Positions 34,104-45,586 of a stretch of DNA of 64,000 nt are shown in pieces; the stretch's first letter is position 1; each line of letters opens with the position of its first letter. Source of the DNA: Bufo bufo (taxonomy: Eukaryota; Chordata; Amphibia; Anura; Bufonidae); contig NC_053392.1 of the NCBI RefSeq assembly GCF_905171765.1, positions 39,259,114 to 39,323,113 on the forward strand, given 5' to 3'. The notes under the pieces are model-generated. The model worked only from the letters and a program-made list of their open reading frames with translations. It did no database searches and was not told the origin of the DNA. Both the position numbers and the translations under genes were made by a program.

Positions 34104-34630
34104 GATGTTTTATCTGTGCCCTACATGACTCTCTGATATTTGCCCTGTATGGATCTTTTATCTGTGACCTGTATGACTCTATTATATGTGCCTTGTATGG
34201 ATCTGTTATAAGGTCCCTGTATAGCTGTGTTATCTGTGCCCTATATGGTGCTATTATATGAACCCTGTATGGCTCTGCTATATGTGTCCTATATGACTCT
34301 TTTATCTGTGCCATGAATGGTGCTATTATATGTGCCCTGTCTGTTTTTGTTATATGTGCCCAGTCTGGTTCTGTTATATGTGCTTTGTATGGCTCTGTTA
34401 TCTGTGCCCTCCATAACTTTTATCTGTGCCCTGTATGACTCTTTTATATATTCAGTGTATGACTCCTTTATCTGTGCCCTGTATGGTGCTTTTATATATG
34501 CAGTGTATGACTCTTTTATCTGTGCCCTGTATGGCTCTTTTATATATGCAGTGTATGACTCTTTTATCTGTGCCCTGTATGGCTCTTTTATATATGCAGT
34601 GTATGACTTTTATCTGTGCCCTGTACGGCT
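34104..34630. repeat. 24-bp minisatellite, right part
   Basis: About 22 units of the 24-bp repeat. At the right end it becomes a 48-bp higher-order repeat in which a TCTGTGCCCTGTAT unit alternates with a TATATGCAGTGTAT unit. Because 24 is divisible by three, several frames on both strands stay open; they are not genes. Confidence 0.92.
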
Positions 34631-35318
34631 CATTTCATATATTTGTTATTATTGAACACTTACATTACATTACAGAACACTTAAAGAAAATCAATTAAAA
34701 GTTTATTTTAAAGTTGATGAAAAGAAAACAGTTCAGCATTTTTGGATTTCTGGAAAGAAAATCACTATAGTTCATAGCTGCCACCCTGTGCTGTCGTGTT
34801 GTGGGGCTACAGGCACAACCAGCTCATGGGGGGGGGGCACAAAAATCTGCTGCCTCATTACAAGAACGCTAGTGAATGACCACAAACTGCCAAGATCTCT
34901 GTTTTTCGTTTTCTGGCAATCGTTACCATGTTATGAATATTGAGCATAAAATTGGAAAAACTCAGCCATGGAAGAAAAAAATTCCCTCCTGAAGGAAAAC
35001 ATGAGATGAGGTTTCAGATGCTTTAAACTTAGTGGAAGAGTTTCTCTATTTTATGGTGGTGGAAATAGTGTCGAAGTTCTCCACCTAATTAGAAGAACAA
35101 AAAGCGAACAAAATGTTTAGGGTGTCTCCCTTCCCAGGTTCTCTGAAGCATATAGGGCTTTATAGTGAGCTCCGAGGACTCCTGGAAACAGTAAACATGT
35201 AGGATGGTTGTATGTCCAGTAGAAGAGGCTGTTCTCTGCTTCATAGATGAGTGCTGTACTGCAGAAATACCTGATCACTTACAGGAGGAGTCACCAGATT
35301 ATGATAAATAGATAGATA
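34631..35318. other. SCARA5 intron, no feature recognised
   Basis: No repeat family or exon recognised apart from a short GATA tract at about 35303-35318. Confidence 0.4.
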
Positions 35319-36830
35319 GTTGCTGCCCATAATTATTCATACCTCTGGCAAATTTTGACTTAAAGTTACTTTTATTCAACCAGCAAGTAATTTTTTGACG
35401 GTAAATGACATAGGTGTCTCCCAAAAGATAATAAGACAATGTACAAGATGAATTATTGTGGGAAAAAAACATTTCTCAGCTTTTATTTACATTTGAGCAA
35501 AAAGTGTCCAGTCCAAAATTATTCATACCCTTCTCAATAATCAATAGAAAAGCCTTTATTGGCTATTTTAGCAATCAAATGCTTCTTATAATTGCAGACC
35601 AGCTTTTTGCATGTCTCCACAGGTATTTTTGCCCATTCATCTTTAGCAATGAGCTCCAAATCTTTCAGGTTGGAGGGTCTTCTTGCCATTACCCTGATCT
35701 TTAGCTCCCTCCACAGATTCTCAATTGGATTCAAGTCTGGACTCTGGCTGGGCCACTCCACAACGTTAATGTTGTGGTCTGCTAACCATTTCTTCACCAC
35801 TTTTGCTGTGTGTTTTGGGTCATTGTCATGCTGAAATGTCCACTGGTGCCCAAGGCCAAGTTTCTCTGCAGACGGCCTGATGTTGTCGTTGAGAATCCTC
35901 ATGTATTGCTCTTTTTCATGGTGCCGTTTACTGTGATTAGGTTCCCTGGTCCATTGGCTGAAAAACACCCCCAAAGCATTAGGTTCCCACCACCATGTTT
36001 GACAGTGGGGATTGTGTTCTTTGGGTTGAAAGGCTTCTCCTTTTTTAAGCCAAATGAAGGAAACATCATTGTGACCAAACAATTAAATTTTTGTTTCATC
36101 TGACCATAACATAGAAGACTAGAAGTCGTCTTCTTTGTCCAGGTGAGCTTTTGCAAAGGCCAAGCGAGCTTTTGTGTGCCTTATCTGGAGAAGTGGCGTC
36201 CTCCTTGGTCTGCATCCGTGGAACCCAGCAGTGTGCAGTGTCCGTTGGATTGTCTGCCTTGAGACATTGCCACCAGCAGAGCCCAGATTCACCAGGATGG
36301 CCTTGGTGGTGATCCTTGGATTCTTTTTCACCTCTCTAACTATCCTCCTGGCCAGCACAGGTGTCACTTTTGGCTTCCGACCACATCCTCTGAGATTTTC
36401 CACAGTGCGGAACATCTTGTATTTTTTTATAATACTTTGCACTGTAGCCATTGGAACTTGAAAACATTTAGAAATGGCCTTGTAGCCCTTTCCTGACTTG
36501 TGAGCAGCCGCAGGTCCTCACTGAGCTCCTTTGTCTTAGCCATGACTGTCCACAAACCAACTGCAGAGAGCTGCTGTTTTTCACCTGTTGAGTTGATTAA
36601 AACAGCTGTTCCCAATTGATCAGGGTAATTAGGATGCTTTAGAACAGCTTGGACTATTTGGAATGGTATAGAACTTTTGATTTTCCCACAGACTGTGACA
36701 GTTTGTGAAGGGTATGAATAATTTTGGACTGGACACTTTTTGCTCAAATGTAAATAGAAGCTGAGAAATGTTTTTTTTTCCCCACAATAATGCCTCTTGT
36801 ACATCGTCTTATTATCTTTTGGGAGACACC
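35319..36830 (-). mobile_element. Tc1/mariner element A, right end lost
   Basis: Long inverted terminal repeats: 35319-35533 on the left and about 36708-36830 on the right (shared CCAAAATTATTCATACCCTT, TTTACATTTGAGCAAAAAGT, TTATCTTTTGGGAGACACCT). The left flank is TA in a GATA tract. The outer part of the right repeat, about 90-120 bp, is missing: element B starts at 36833, and after B the expected continuation does not appear. Confidence 0.88.
35534..36545 (-). pseudogene. Tc1-like transposase, frameshifted
   Basis: Minus-strand start ATG at about 36543 (MAKTKELSEDLR). It continues in another frame with the helix-turn-helix part at 36119-36451 (TKAILVNLGSAGGNVSRQTI), then at 35899-36156 with [16 protein letters not shown], then at 35534-36082 with [11 protein letters not shown] and [11 protein letters not shown] (second Asp and Glu of DDE). 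At least three frame changes, so it is dead. All domains are represented in order, so it decayed from a complete copy. Confidence 0.85.
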
Positions 36831-36832
36831 TA

Positions 36833-38455
36833 CAGTCAGATCCATCATTTTTGGCTCTATACACCACCACAATGGATTTAAAATGAAACAAACAAGATGT
36901 GCTTTACCTGCAGACTGTCAGCTTTAATTTGAGGGGATTTACATCCAAATCAGGTGAACGGTGCAGGAATTACAACAGTTTGCATATGTGCCTCCCACTT
37001 GTTAAGGAACCAAAAGTAATGGGACAATTGGCTTCTCAGCTGTTCCATGGCCAGGTGTGTGTTATTCCCTCATTATCCCAATTACAATGAGTAGATAAAA
37101 GGTCCAGAGTTCATTTCCAGTCTGCTATTTGCATTTGGAATCTGTTGCTATCAACTCTCAAGATGAGATCCAAAGAGCTGTCACTATCAGTGAAGCAAGC
37201 CATCATTAGGCTGAAAAAACAAAACAAACCCATCAGAGAAAAAGCAAAAACATTAGGCCTGGCCAAAACAACTGCTTGGAACATTCTTAAAAAGAAGGAA
37301 CGCACCAGGGAGCTAAGCAACACCAAAAGACCCGGAAGACCACGGAAAACAACTGTGGTGGATGATCGAAGAATTCTTTCCCTGGTGAAGAAAACACCCT
37401 TTTACAACAGTTGGCCAGATCAAGAACACTCTCCAGGAGGTAGGTGTATGTGTGTCAAAGTCAGCAATCAAGAGAAGACTTCACCAGAGTGAATACAGAG
37501 GGTTCACCACAAGATGCAAACCATTGGTGAGCCTCAAAAACAGGAAGGCCAGATTAGAGTTTGCCAAACGACATCTAAAAAAAGCCTTCACAGTTCTGGA
37601 ACAACATCCTATGGACAGATGAGACCAAGATCAACTTGTACCAGAGTGATGGGAAGAGAAGAGTATGGAGAAGGAAAGTAACTGCTTATGATCCTAAGCA
37701 TACCACCTCATCAGTGAAGCACGGTGGTGGTAGTGTCATGGCGTGGGCATGTATGGCTGCCAATGGAACTGGTTCTCTTGTATTTATTGATGATGTGACT
37801 GCTGACAAAAGCAGCAGGATAAATTCTGAAGTGTTTCGGGCAATATTATCTGCTCATATTCAGCCAAATGCTTCAGAACCCATTGGACGGCGCTTCACAG
37901 TGCAGATGGACAATGACCCAAAGCATACTGCAAAAGCAACCAAAGAGTCTTTTAAGGGAAAGAAGTGGAATGTTATGCAATGGCCGAGTCAATCACCGGA
38001 CCTGAATCCGATTGAGCATGCATTTCACTTGCTGAAGACAAAACTGAAGGGAAAATGCCCCAAGAACAAGCAGGAACTGAAGACAGTTGCAGTAGAGGCC
38101 TGGCAGAGCATCACCAGGGATGAAACCCAGCGTCTGCTGATGTCTATGCGTTCCAGACTTCAGGCTGTAATTGACTGCAAAGGATTTGCAACCAAGTATT
38201 AAAAAGTGAAAGTTTGATTTATGATTATTTTTCTGTCCCATTACTTTTGGCCCCTTAACAAGTGGGAGGCACATATGCAAACTGTTGTAATTCCTTCACC
38301 GTTCACCTGATTTGGATGTAAATACCCTCAAATTAAAGCTGACAGTCTGCAGGTAAAGCACATCTTGTTCGTTTCCTTTCAAATCCATTGTGGTGGTGTA
38401 TAGAGCCAAAAATGTTAAAATTGTGTTGATGTCCCAATATTTATGGACCTGACTG
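36833..38455 (+). mobile_element. Tc1/mariner element B, inserted into element A
   Basis: Inverted ends CAGTCAGATCCAT and the complement of CAGTCAGGTCCAT with long terminal repeats of about 200 bp, flanked by TA (36831-36832 and 38456-38457). It landed in the right terminal repeat of element A. It is about 1.6 kb, close to full length. Confidence 0.9.
37163..38202 (+). pseudogene. Tc1-like transposase of element B, frameshifted
   Basis: The N-terminal part at 37163-37492 has a helix-turn-helix (LSVKQAIIRLKKQ, LGLAKTTAWNILKK) and the RPGRPRKT motif. The catalytic part at 37636-38202 has [27 protein letters not shown] and [15 protein letters not shown] and ends CKGFATKY. Two single-base indels separate them (one near 37400 in the TTTTAC run, one near 37590), so the reading frame is broken but every domain is present. 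Confidence 0.85.
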
Positions 38456-38738
38456 TAGATAGATAGCTATTGTCCTAAGTTGAACTTTCTCGGCACTCAG
38501 TGGAGTTGGCAGATAATTATCTCGGTGATGACATTGGCCTGTGGATTACAGAGGTGACACTGAGTGCAGAGATGTACAACACATCTGTCTACCAGCTTTT
38601 AAAACCGTTCTCGATATCTGTCTTCTGCTATCAGCTGTGCAGATCTGTGGCTCTTGATCTCTTTATTTCATACAACTTGTTCCTTTAGTGTTTACCTCAA
38701 GTGACCCGATAATTTCTCCCACATAATAAACGGCCTCT
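38456..38738. other. SCARA5 intron flank
   Basis: Short stretch beginning with a GATA tract. Nothing else recognised. Confidence 0.4.
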
Positions 38739-39594
38739 TAAAGGGTGTCATCAGAAAACTGGGTATTAACCTGGCTGATATTAACGATGTGCAAATGTCA
38801 GCTGAACATAACTATATTAGTCCCATGTCACTATGTGCCGCCGTTACTGCAACGTATTCAGTGCAGGCGCAGTGAGGAAGCCGGCTGCCGGCGAACGCCC
38901 TTCCCTCACTGCGCCTGCACCGAATACTGAACGGGGCGGCCCTGGCACGAAATTTCCCCGGCAGACAGGAGACCAACGCTGGCCTGGCCCTGTCAATCAA
39001 GTGTAGAAGGGCATGGAAAGAGGTAAGAGAACGGAGCCTCTAGGAGCAGGTGCAATGCCCCCCCCCCCCCCGCTCCTAGAGGCTCATTTGCATATTATAA
39101 AAGTTCCTTTTTCTAAATAATGGCGGCATAGTGACATGGGACATGGGACATAGTGACATGGGACTAATATAGTTATCAGTGATGGCCAGTTCGCATTGTT
39201 CACTCGTGAACACATGCGGGCTGCCATCTTTTTTCACAAGTCCGGCAATGCACAGGTGAGCCCTTACCTGTGCCTGTGCGCGAGCCGGTCTGAAAACAAG
39301 TGCGAACAGCGGGAGCAGGCAGTTCCGAGAAAAGCCACCGGGGGCCTTCATCGGGCTGTTCTCGGAACTGCCTGCTCCCGGTGATCGCATTTGTTTTCAG
39401 ACCAGCTCGCGCACAGGCACAGTTAAGGGCTCACCTGTGCCTCGCCGGACTTGTGAAAAAAGATGGCAGCCCGCATATGTTCACGGGCGAACAATGCGAA
39501 CTGGCCATCACTGATAGTTATGTCCAGCTGACATTAGCACATCCTAATGTCAGCCAGGTTAATACCCATTTTTCTGATGACAGAAACCCTTTAA
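38739..39594. mobile_element. Foldback element with nested palindromes
   Basis: The outer arms 38739-38825 and about 39518-39594 match inversely (AAAGGGTGTCATCAG, AACTGGGTATTAACCTGGCT). An inner palindrome, arms about 39170-39335 and 39365-39520 with centre near 39350, carries GATGGCCAGTTCGCATTGTT and TGAAAACAA tracts. A third, smaller GC-rich hairpin lies at 38855-38930. A C-run of about 15 interrupts it near 39060. No coding sequence. Confidence 0.75.
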
Positions 39595-39997
39595 GGCAAA
39601 GTAAATTGAAAAATATGAGAATTATGGCTGCTGAAATGAAAAAATACTGCATCATAACAAGGGTTGTCCCACTATAACAACTCATCACTGATCCCAAGGA
39701 TAGGTGATATGTATCTGATCAACGTGGATTCCACCACTGAGAACTTGATGTGGATTCGACCACCTGGACCAGAGGTCGCACTACATTTTTTCCAGAAGAG
39801 TAAAAATACTCCTCTTATCAATTTTGAGGAGTATTTTTAGCCGAGGAGGAGAACGAATGTTGCGGTAATTCACATATATAATGCATAGGCCCACATAACG
39901 TTATGAGGCTGATATTTCTAGCCTCCCATGCAGAAATAAATGGAGACAATTGTACATTTAACCAACATTATACACTAAGAATAACACCACTGCTGCC

Positions 39998-40203
39998 ATA
40001 CAAAGCGCTCACTTGACACTGCCATACACAGGGCCCACTTGACGCTGCCACACACTGAGCCCATCTGACGCTGCCACACACAGCGCCCACCTAATGCTGC
40101 CATACACAGGGCCCACTTGACGCTGCCACACACTGCGCCCACCTGATGCTGCCATAAACAGCGCCCACCTAACACTGCCATACACAGGGCCCACCTGACA
40201 CTA
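39998..40203. repeat. 26-bp minisatellite
   Basis: About eight copies of a 26-bp unit near CCACTTGACGCTGCCACACA followed by CTGAGC. It is open in two minus frames as a Trp/Gly-rich periodic peptide, which is an artefact of the repeat. Confidence 0.9.
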
Positions 40204-40324
40204 CTATATATATATATAACATACACAGCTCTACCACATGCCCATTACACAGATAGTTTACTATATACACATTGCACACACAGCTCTGCTACATGTCCAT
40301 TACACAGATGGAACTACTGTGTGC

Positions 40325-40632
40325 ATGACCGTATGTGTTTTGTGGTCCGCAAATTGCGGATCCGCAAAAAAACGGATGACGTTCCGTATGGCATCCTTTT
40401 TTGGGGGGATGCATATTAACAATGCCTATCCTTGTCCGCAAAACGGACAAGAATAGGACATGTTCTGTTTTTTTGCAGGGCTACGGAACGGACATACGGA
40501 TGCGGATAGTACAGTGTTCTGTCTGCATTTTTTGTGGACCCATTGAAATGAATGGGTCTGCATCCTATCCGCAAAAAAAACAAAAAACGGAACGGACATG
40601 GAAACAAAACACGTTTGTGTGAATGTAGCCTG
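40325..40632. mobile_element. MITE, relative of 27195-27725
   Basis: Shares TCCGCAAAAAAACGGA, CCCATTGAAATGAATGGG-type and GGACATGTTCTG tracts with the element at 27195-27725, and ends in AACACGTTTGTGTGAATGTA. The ends are more degenerate and no clear target duplication is visible. Confidence 0.55.
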
Positions 40633-41172
40633 AGGGAGATGTCCGTGACGGACGGGGCTTCTCGGGAGAGGAGCGGGGCTTAATGTGTGACGGACCTGGC
40701 AGCTTCTAATACAGCGCTCCTGACTAGAAAAAGTCCAAGCATAAAAATACGCATGAGTCTTTTTCCAGGGAGTAAAATGGCCTGGACTGGCGTCTATGTC
40801 GCTTGTACAGGCGTTATTACGAATTATGACCTGGACCTCGACGTGGATTCGACCACTGGGACCTTGATGTGGATTCGACCACCTGGATCTCGATGTGGAT
40901 TTGACCACTTGGACCTCCATCAATCACAAGAATGGGGTTTCTTGTAAATGGAGGGTCAGTCACATAGGTGCACCTCTCAACAAGAAGCCAAGTACAGCGC
41001 TTGGCTATCTACATCAGTCCCATGTGTGACTGTCGCTTCAGTCAGAGGACTCAGGACCCCCATTCTCATGATCAATAATGGTCCCAGCAGTTGAACAACC
41101 ACTGATCATTCATCTGTATCACCCTTCCTTTGGATAGATGATAAGTTGTAATGGTGGGACAACCCCTTTAAG

Positions 41173-41533
41173 GCCCACAGTCTTGGTCATTAAGGGGTTA
41201 AAGGGATATTAAACATAAAAATTACTGGATAACTTTACAGAACACAACCACATACTACTTCATCCCTTCCAAAAATTGGCAGAAATAGAAGAAAACAAAA
41301 TCTCCATTTATCCCCTTTCTTTTGGCGGAGAATAGTCAAGAGGCAGGGCTTAGATGAAGGGGCAGAGATTATCCAGTCTGGTCTACTACTTGCAGCAAGA
41401 TGGGCACCAAGTTCTTTCAATTATATGACAACCCTGGTGCCACTGCCAACAACTGGGGAACCACATATATGGAGGCTGAGGGCCACATTTGGGTCACTGG
41501 TTGGTGGACACTCGTATTAAAGATGTATTCCAA
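41173..41533. other. SCARA5 intron flank with a piggyBac-like end fragment
   Basis: CATTAAGGGGTTAA at about 41189-41202 looks like an isolated piggyBac end of the family at 42504-47518. Nothing else recognised. Confidence 0.35.
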
Positions 41534-42319
41534 TCTAATATATAAAGCTGAGTGTATGTGTGTGTGTCCGCTAAAGGAATCCGCATCGTAGCATTTACAA
41601 TCACAAAATTTGGCACACAGGTACATCAGGTGTCCGGGAAGGTTTTAGACCAGGTCTCAGCTCTCTTGGATGTACCGTTCCTGAAATATTCCCAAAAAAT
41701 GCATTAGCCAATAGAAGCTTGGTCACATGACCATTATCAGCCAATAGAAGCTGGCAGGTCCTCCAGCCTCCACATACACAGTTTTACTCCAGGTTTCCAT
41801 AACAACCCAGACATTTTTCTTCACTGCTGTAGGAGAGCTTTAAAGGAAATCTGTCACCAGGATAATCGCTATTGCAGTAAAGCCATGGCCTAATAGCACT
41901 TAGTACCTTGTTTCCAGATGTGCCTTTGTTCCAGCAACAGATGTTTTTATCCTCTGAAAATCCAGTTTATTTGGTATGCAAATGAGCCAGTAAGGTGCCC
42001 AGAGGGGCGTCACTGTTGCAGGAAGGAGCCCAGACACGCCCCAATCCGGTTAGGCCACGCGACCTCCCACTCCTCAGCCGACTGAGCTTGAAAAAATGAA
42101 GTTAAAAATCAACTACTAGGTCCTGCTAAGCCACGCCTCAATCTGGTTAGGCCACGCCCCCTCCCACTCCTCAGCCAACAGGGATTGAAAAAATGAAGGT
42201 AAAAATCAACTTCTGTCAGCTGCAGAGGTGGGAGGGAGGGTGACTTTCTCCCTGCAGCTCACATTCAGACAGCACAGTGAGAGTGAGCTGTTCAAAAGGA
42301 CACGCTCCCGATCCAGTAA

Positions 42320-42499
42320 AGGACACTGTTAAGGGGGCGGGTCCCTGTGGAGGTCACTGTCAAGGGGGTGGTGTGCTGTGAAACTCACTGTTAAAGGTCA
42401 AAGTTAAGGGGGTGGGCTGCTGTGGAGGTCCAATTTTAAAGGGACGGGGCACTGTGGGGAGGGTTAGTGTTAAGGGGTTGGGGGCTGTGGAGGTCACTC
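42320..42499. repeat. Short tandem repeat in the Helitron (left of piggyBac)
   Basis: About four to five irregular units of a 'CACTGTTAAGGGGGTGGG...CTGTGGAGGT' type, 35-50 bp each. One further unit follows the piggyBac element at 47517-47555. The repeat contains TTAA, the piggyBac target. Confidence 0.75.
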
Positions 42500-43047
42500 T
42501 TAACCCCTTAAGGACATAGGACGTACCGGTACGCCCTATTTCCCGAGTCCTTAAGGACACAGGACGTACCGGTACGTCCTGACTTAAAATCGGCATTCCG
42601 GCGCCGCGGGGGTTAATCGGAACGGGATGCCGGCTGAAATCATTCAGCCGGCATCCCGTAACAATGCAGGGGGGGGTCATTTGACCCCCCCGTATCGACG
42701 ATCGCAGAAAACCGCAGGTCAATTCAGACCTGCGGTTTTCTGCGTTTCCGGTCCATTCGGGTGTCCTGTGACCCGATGAACCGGAAAAAGACTGCGATCG
42801 GTGGCGTAATTTTACACCACCTATCGCAGTCCGAGGATTTGGAGAGGCGGTGCTGGCCCTGGTGCTGAACGCCGCTGTCCAGGGTGCTGATTGGAGCAGG
42901 GGAGAGAGGCGCGAGATTCAAACTTCCTGCGCTCCTCTCTCCCCTCCTCTTCCTGTCCAGCACCCTGACCGTGCAGCATCGTCCAGCACCAGCTCCTGCG
43001 TCCCCCTAATCGCCATCCATCACCCTCCTGCACCCATCGCCACCCAG

Positions 43048-43457
43048 GTAGGTTAGGGTCAGTGAGGGAGAGGCACCGTTAGGCAGGGAAAGAAGGGAAA
43101 AGTTAGTTAGAAAAAAAAAAAAAAAGTTCTTTTATTTCAAAACTTTTTTTGATCCATCCATCAGACCCCAGACCCCCCCCTGCCACTTGCCCACCCCCAC
43201 CAGCCCCCCACCCCCACCAGCCCCCCACCCCCACCAGCCCCCCTTCCCCCACCAGCCCCCCTTCCCCTCACCACCACTTTTTTTTTTTCTGCGTGCGCTG
43301 ACTGGCCGGCACTTTTTAGCGTCCGTCCACTGTTAGCGCATCGCCCGCCCCACCACCGCACCACCCCACCGACCGCTGATCAGCGTTGTACCGCTGATCA
43401 GCAAATTTAAACTTTTTTTTTCCTAACACTTGACCTTTCTTTTTTTGCCTTTTTTAG
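43048..43457 (+). other. Possible 5'-UTR intron of the piggyBac gene
   Basis: Donor CACCCAG/GTAGGT at 43048, and acceptor with a long pyrimidine tract, CTTTTTTAG, ending at 43457, 81 bases before the transposase ATG. The interval holds a C-rich run of CCCCACCAGCC units (43175-43260). This is inferred from splice consensus only. Confidence 0.45.
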
Positions 43458-43538
43458 TACGTGAACACCCGTTGCCCCCACACACACGCACATATAATAA
43501 AGGTTTCCACACACGCACACATACACGCACACACACCC

Positions 43539-45338
43539 ATGGCCCGCCGGATGTTCTCGGCCGAGGAGGCATACGCCCAGATTGCCTCCGACTCTGAGAG
43601 CCCCAGTGAGGATGAGGATGACCCCACGTTCCTTTTGTCATCCGCATCCTCCTCATCATCATCGGATGACGATGAGCCACCAAGGCGGCGGAGACGCCGC
43701 CAGGCGGAGCCAGGGGCCCCACATGCTAGGGATCCTGTGGCCCACCCTAGTACGAGCCGCCCTGGGGTTCGTACTGGTTTCCCGGCCCACCAAATAAGTC
43801 CACCGGAGCCCCCTGCCGATGAACTTAGCTGGTGTCCCCCAGTGGACTTTGAGCCTGAGATTCCGGATTTTGCTGGCAATCCTGGAATCCAGATTCCCAC
43901 AGTGGGGTTTACTGAAATTGACTATTTTAGGTTTTTTTTCAGTAACCCACTGGTGAATCTGATGGTGGAGCAGACGAATCTGTACGCCCAACAGTTCGTC
44001 GCTCAAAACCCAGGCTCATTTTTGGCTAGACCCGGTGGCTGGACGCCGGTCAGTGCAGCCGAGATGAGGACATTTTGGGGCCTCGTGCTGCATATGGGTC
44101 TAGTCCAAAAACCCAGTGTCAGGCAATACTGGAGTGGGGACGTCCTATACCAGACCCCACTGTACAGTATGGTCATGACACGCTCCCGGTTTGAGGCCGT
44201 CCGGAAATGTCTGCATTATTCCGATAATGCAGCATGTCCACCCCGAGGTGATCCTGCCTATGACCGGCTGTATAAGATACGGCCGGTCATCGATCACTTT
44301 GGGGCCAAATTCATGGAGGCCTACGTACCTGGAAGGGAGGTCGCGGTTGATGAGTCTCTCGTTGCGTTCAAGGGGAGACTCAGTTTCCGCCAATACATTC
44401 CCACAAAGCGGGCGAGGTATGGCGTGAAGCTATACAAAATTTGTGAGAGTACCTCAGGGTACACTTACAAATTTCGTGTGTACGAGGGGCGAGATTCCCG
44501 TATTCAACCCCCAGAATGTCCCCCCACTCTGGGTGTTACCGGGAAACTCGTGTGGGACCTTATGTACCCATTGCTGGATAACGGTTACCACTTGTACGTG
44601 GACAACTTTTATACCAGTATCCCCTTGTTCAGGTCCCTTGCCGCCAGATCCACGTTCGCTTGTGGGACCGTGCGGAAAAATCAACGCGGCCTCCCTGCCT
44701 ACCCCCTCCAGGTACCTATCCCCAGGGGTGAGACCCGTGCCCTTACCAGTGGAAACCTGTTGCTGGTCAGGTATAAGGACAAGAGGGATGTCCTTATGCT
44801 GTCCACAATCCACAGTAACAGCACCACCCCAGTCCCTGTGCGAGGTACCGCGGCAACGGTCCTCAAGCCCGATTGTATCGTCGACTACAATCGGTATATG
44901 GGAGGAGTTGATCTCTCTGATCAAGTCCTCAAGCCATATAATGCCATGCGCAAAACCCGGGCATGGTACAAAAAAGTTGCGGTCTACTTGGTGCAGGTTG
45001 CCATGTACAACTCTTTTGTACTATCCCGAAGCGCTGGCAGCACAGGGACATTCCTCCAATTCTATGAGGCAGTCCTCAAGGCCCTGATCTTTTCGGACCG
45101 GGAAAGAGCAGACCGGAGTACCTCGGGAATTGGAGGCGCCCGGATCGTCCCTGGCCAACACTTTCCAGGTGTGGTCCCCCATACTGGAAAGAAGGGACGA
45201 ACCCAAAAAAAGTGCAGAGTGTGTCACAAGAGGGGGATACGGAAGGACACCACCACTCAGTGCGACACGTGCCCCGATCATCCGGGCCTCTGCATTATCG
45301 ATTGCTTCAGGGAGTATCACACTTCCATGGAGTACTAA
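43539..45338 (+). CDS. piggyBac transposase, intact, 599 aa
   Basis: Starts at MARRMFSAEEAY and ends at a TAA. Residues 15-55 are a Ser/Asp/Glu-rich region followed by a basic RRRRRRR patch, a possible nuclear signal. The DDE_Tnp_1_7 catalytic domain spans about residues 125-500, with the three conserved aspartates at about D271 (VAVDESLVAFKGR), D355 (YVDNFYTS) and D458 (YMGGVDLSDQ). The spacing matches known piggyBac transposases. The C-terminus has a cysteine-rich zinc-binding domain (CRVCHKRG, CDTCPDHPGLCIIDC). Length is normal for the family (about 590-600). The enzyme cuts at TTAA and excises precisely. An earlier in-frame GTG at 43461 adds 26 residues of low complexity; the ATG is preferred. 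It resembles the PGBD-type group. No stop or frameshift is visible. Confidence 0.93.
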   Translation: MARRMFSAEEAYAQIASDSESPSEDEDDPTFLLSSASSSSSSDDDEPPRRRRRRQAEPGAPHARDPVAHPSTSRPGVRTGFPAHQISPPEPPADELSWCPPVDFEPEIPDFAGNPGIQIPTVGFTEIDYFRFFFSNPLVNLMVEQTNLYAQQFVAQNPGSFLARPGGWTPVSAAEMRTFWGLVLHMGLVQKPSVRQYWSGDVLYQTPLYSMVMTRSRFEAVRKCLHYSDNAACPPRGDPAYDRLYKIRPVIDHFGAKFMEAYVPGREVAVDESLVAFKGRLSFRQYIPTKRARYGVKLYKICESTSGYTYKFRVYEGRDSRIQPPECPPTLGVTGKLVWDLMYPLLDNGYHLYVDNFYTSIPLFRSLAARSTFACGTVRKNQRGLPAYPLQVPIPRGETRALTSGNLLLVRYKDKRDVLMLSTIHSNSTTPVPVRGTAATVLKPDCIVDYNRYMGGVDLSDQVLKPYNAMRKTRAWYKKVAVYLVQVAMYNSFVLSRSAGSTGTFLQFYEAVLKALIFSDRERADRSTSGIGGARIVPGQHFPGVVPHTGKKGRTQKKCRVCHKRGIRKDTTTQCDTCPDHPGLCIIDCFREYHTSMEY

Positions 45339-45446
45339 ATTTTTATAATCCCCAACAGTCCACTAGAGAACATAAAAAACTATGGCTCTCAGACTTTGGA
45401 GACACGGAAACATTTTTTTTTTCCCCAAAAAATATTAGTTTTAGTG

Positions 45447-45586
45447 CAGGCATCCTCAAACTGCGGCCCTCCAGATGTTGTAAAACTATAACTCCCAGCA
45501 TGCCCAGACAACCTACAGCCATCAGCAGGGCATGGTGGGAATTGTAGTTTTACAACATCTGGAGGGCCGCAGTTTTAGGATGCCTG
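45447..45586. mobile_element. hAT MITE inside the piggyBac element
   Basis: A near-palindrome of 140 bp with ends CAGGCATCCTCAAACTGCGG and the complement CAGGCATCCTAAAACTGCGG. It contains AACTCCCAGCATGCC and is related to the MITE at 28918-29062. TTAGTG occurs on both sides (45441-45446 and 45588-45593), compatible with an imperfect target duplication. The MITE is embedded in a host hairpin: GGCTCTCAGACTTTGGAGAC at 45384 and its complement at 45592. Confidence 0.8.

Larger units (their letters stand above)
39658..41172. mobile_element. MITE-type element with AAGGGGTTGTCCCAC ends
   Basis: Left end AAGGGTTGTCCCACTATAAC; right end the complement of AAAGGGGTTGTCCCACCATT. The interior holds a split array near 39724-39775 and 40830-40920 (GTGGATTCGACCACCTGGA units), a 26-bp array and a nested MITE. 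A small perfect hairpin AAAAATACTCCTC...GAGGAGTATTTTT lies at about 39806-39839. Confidence 0.6.

Noticed and set aside
33432..34698. Overlapping frames on both strands with ALYGSFIC-type repeats
   Set aside because: Products of the 24-bp minisatellite, interrupted by a solo LTR.
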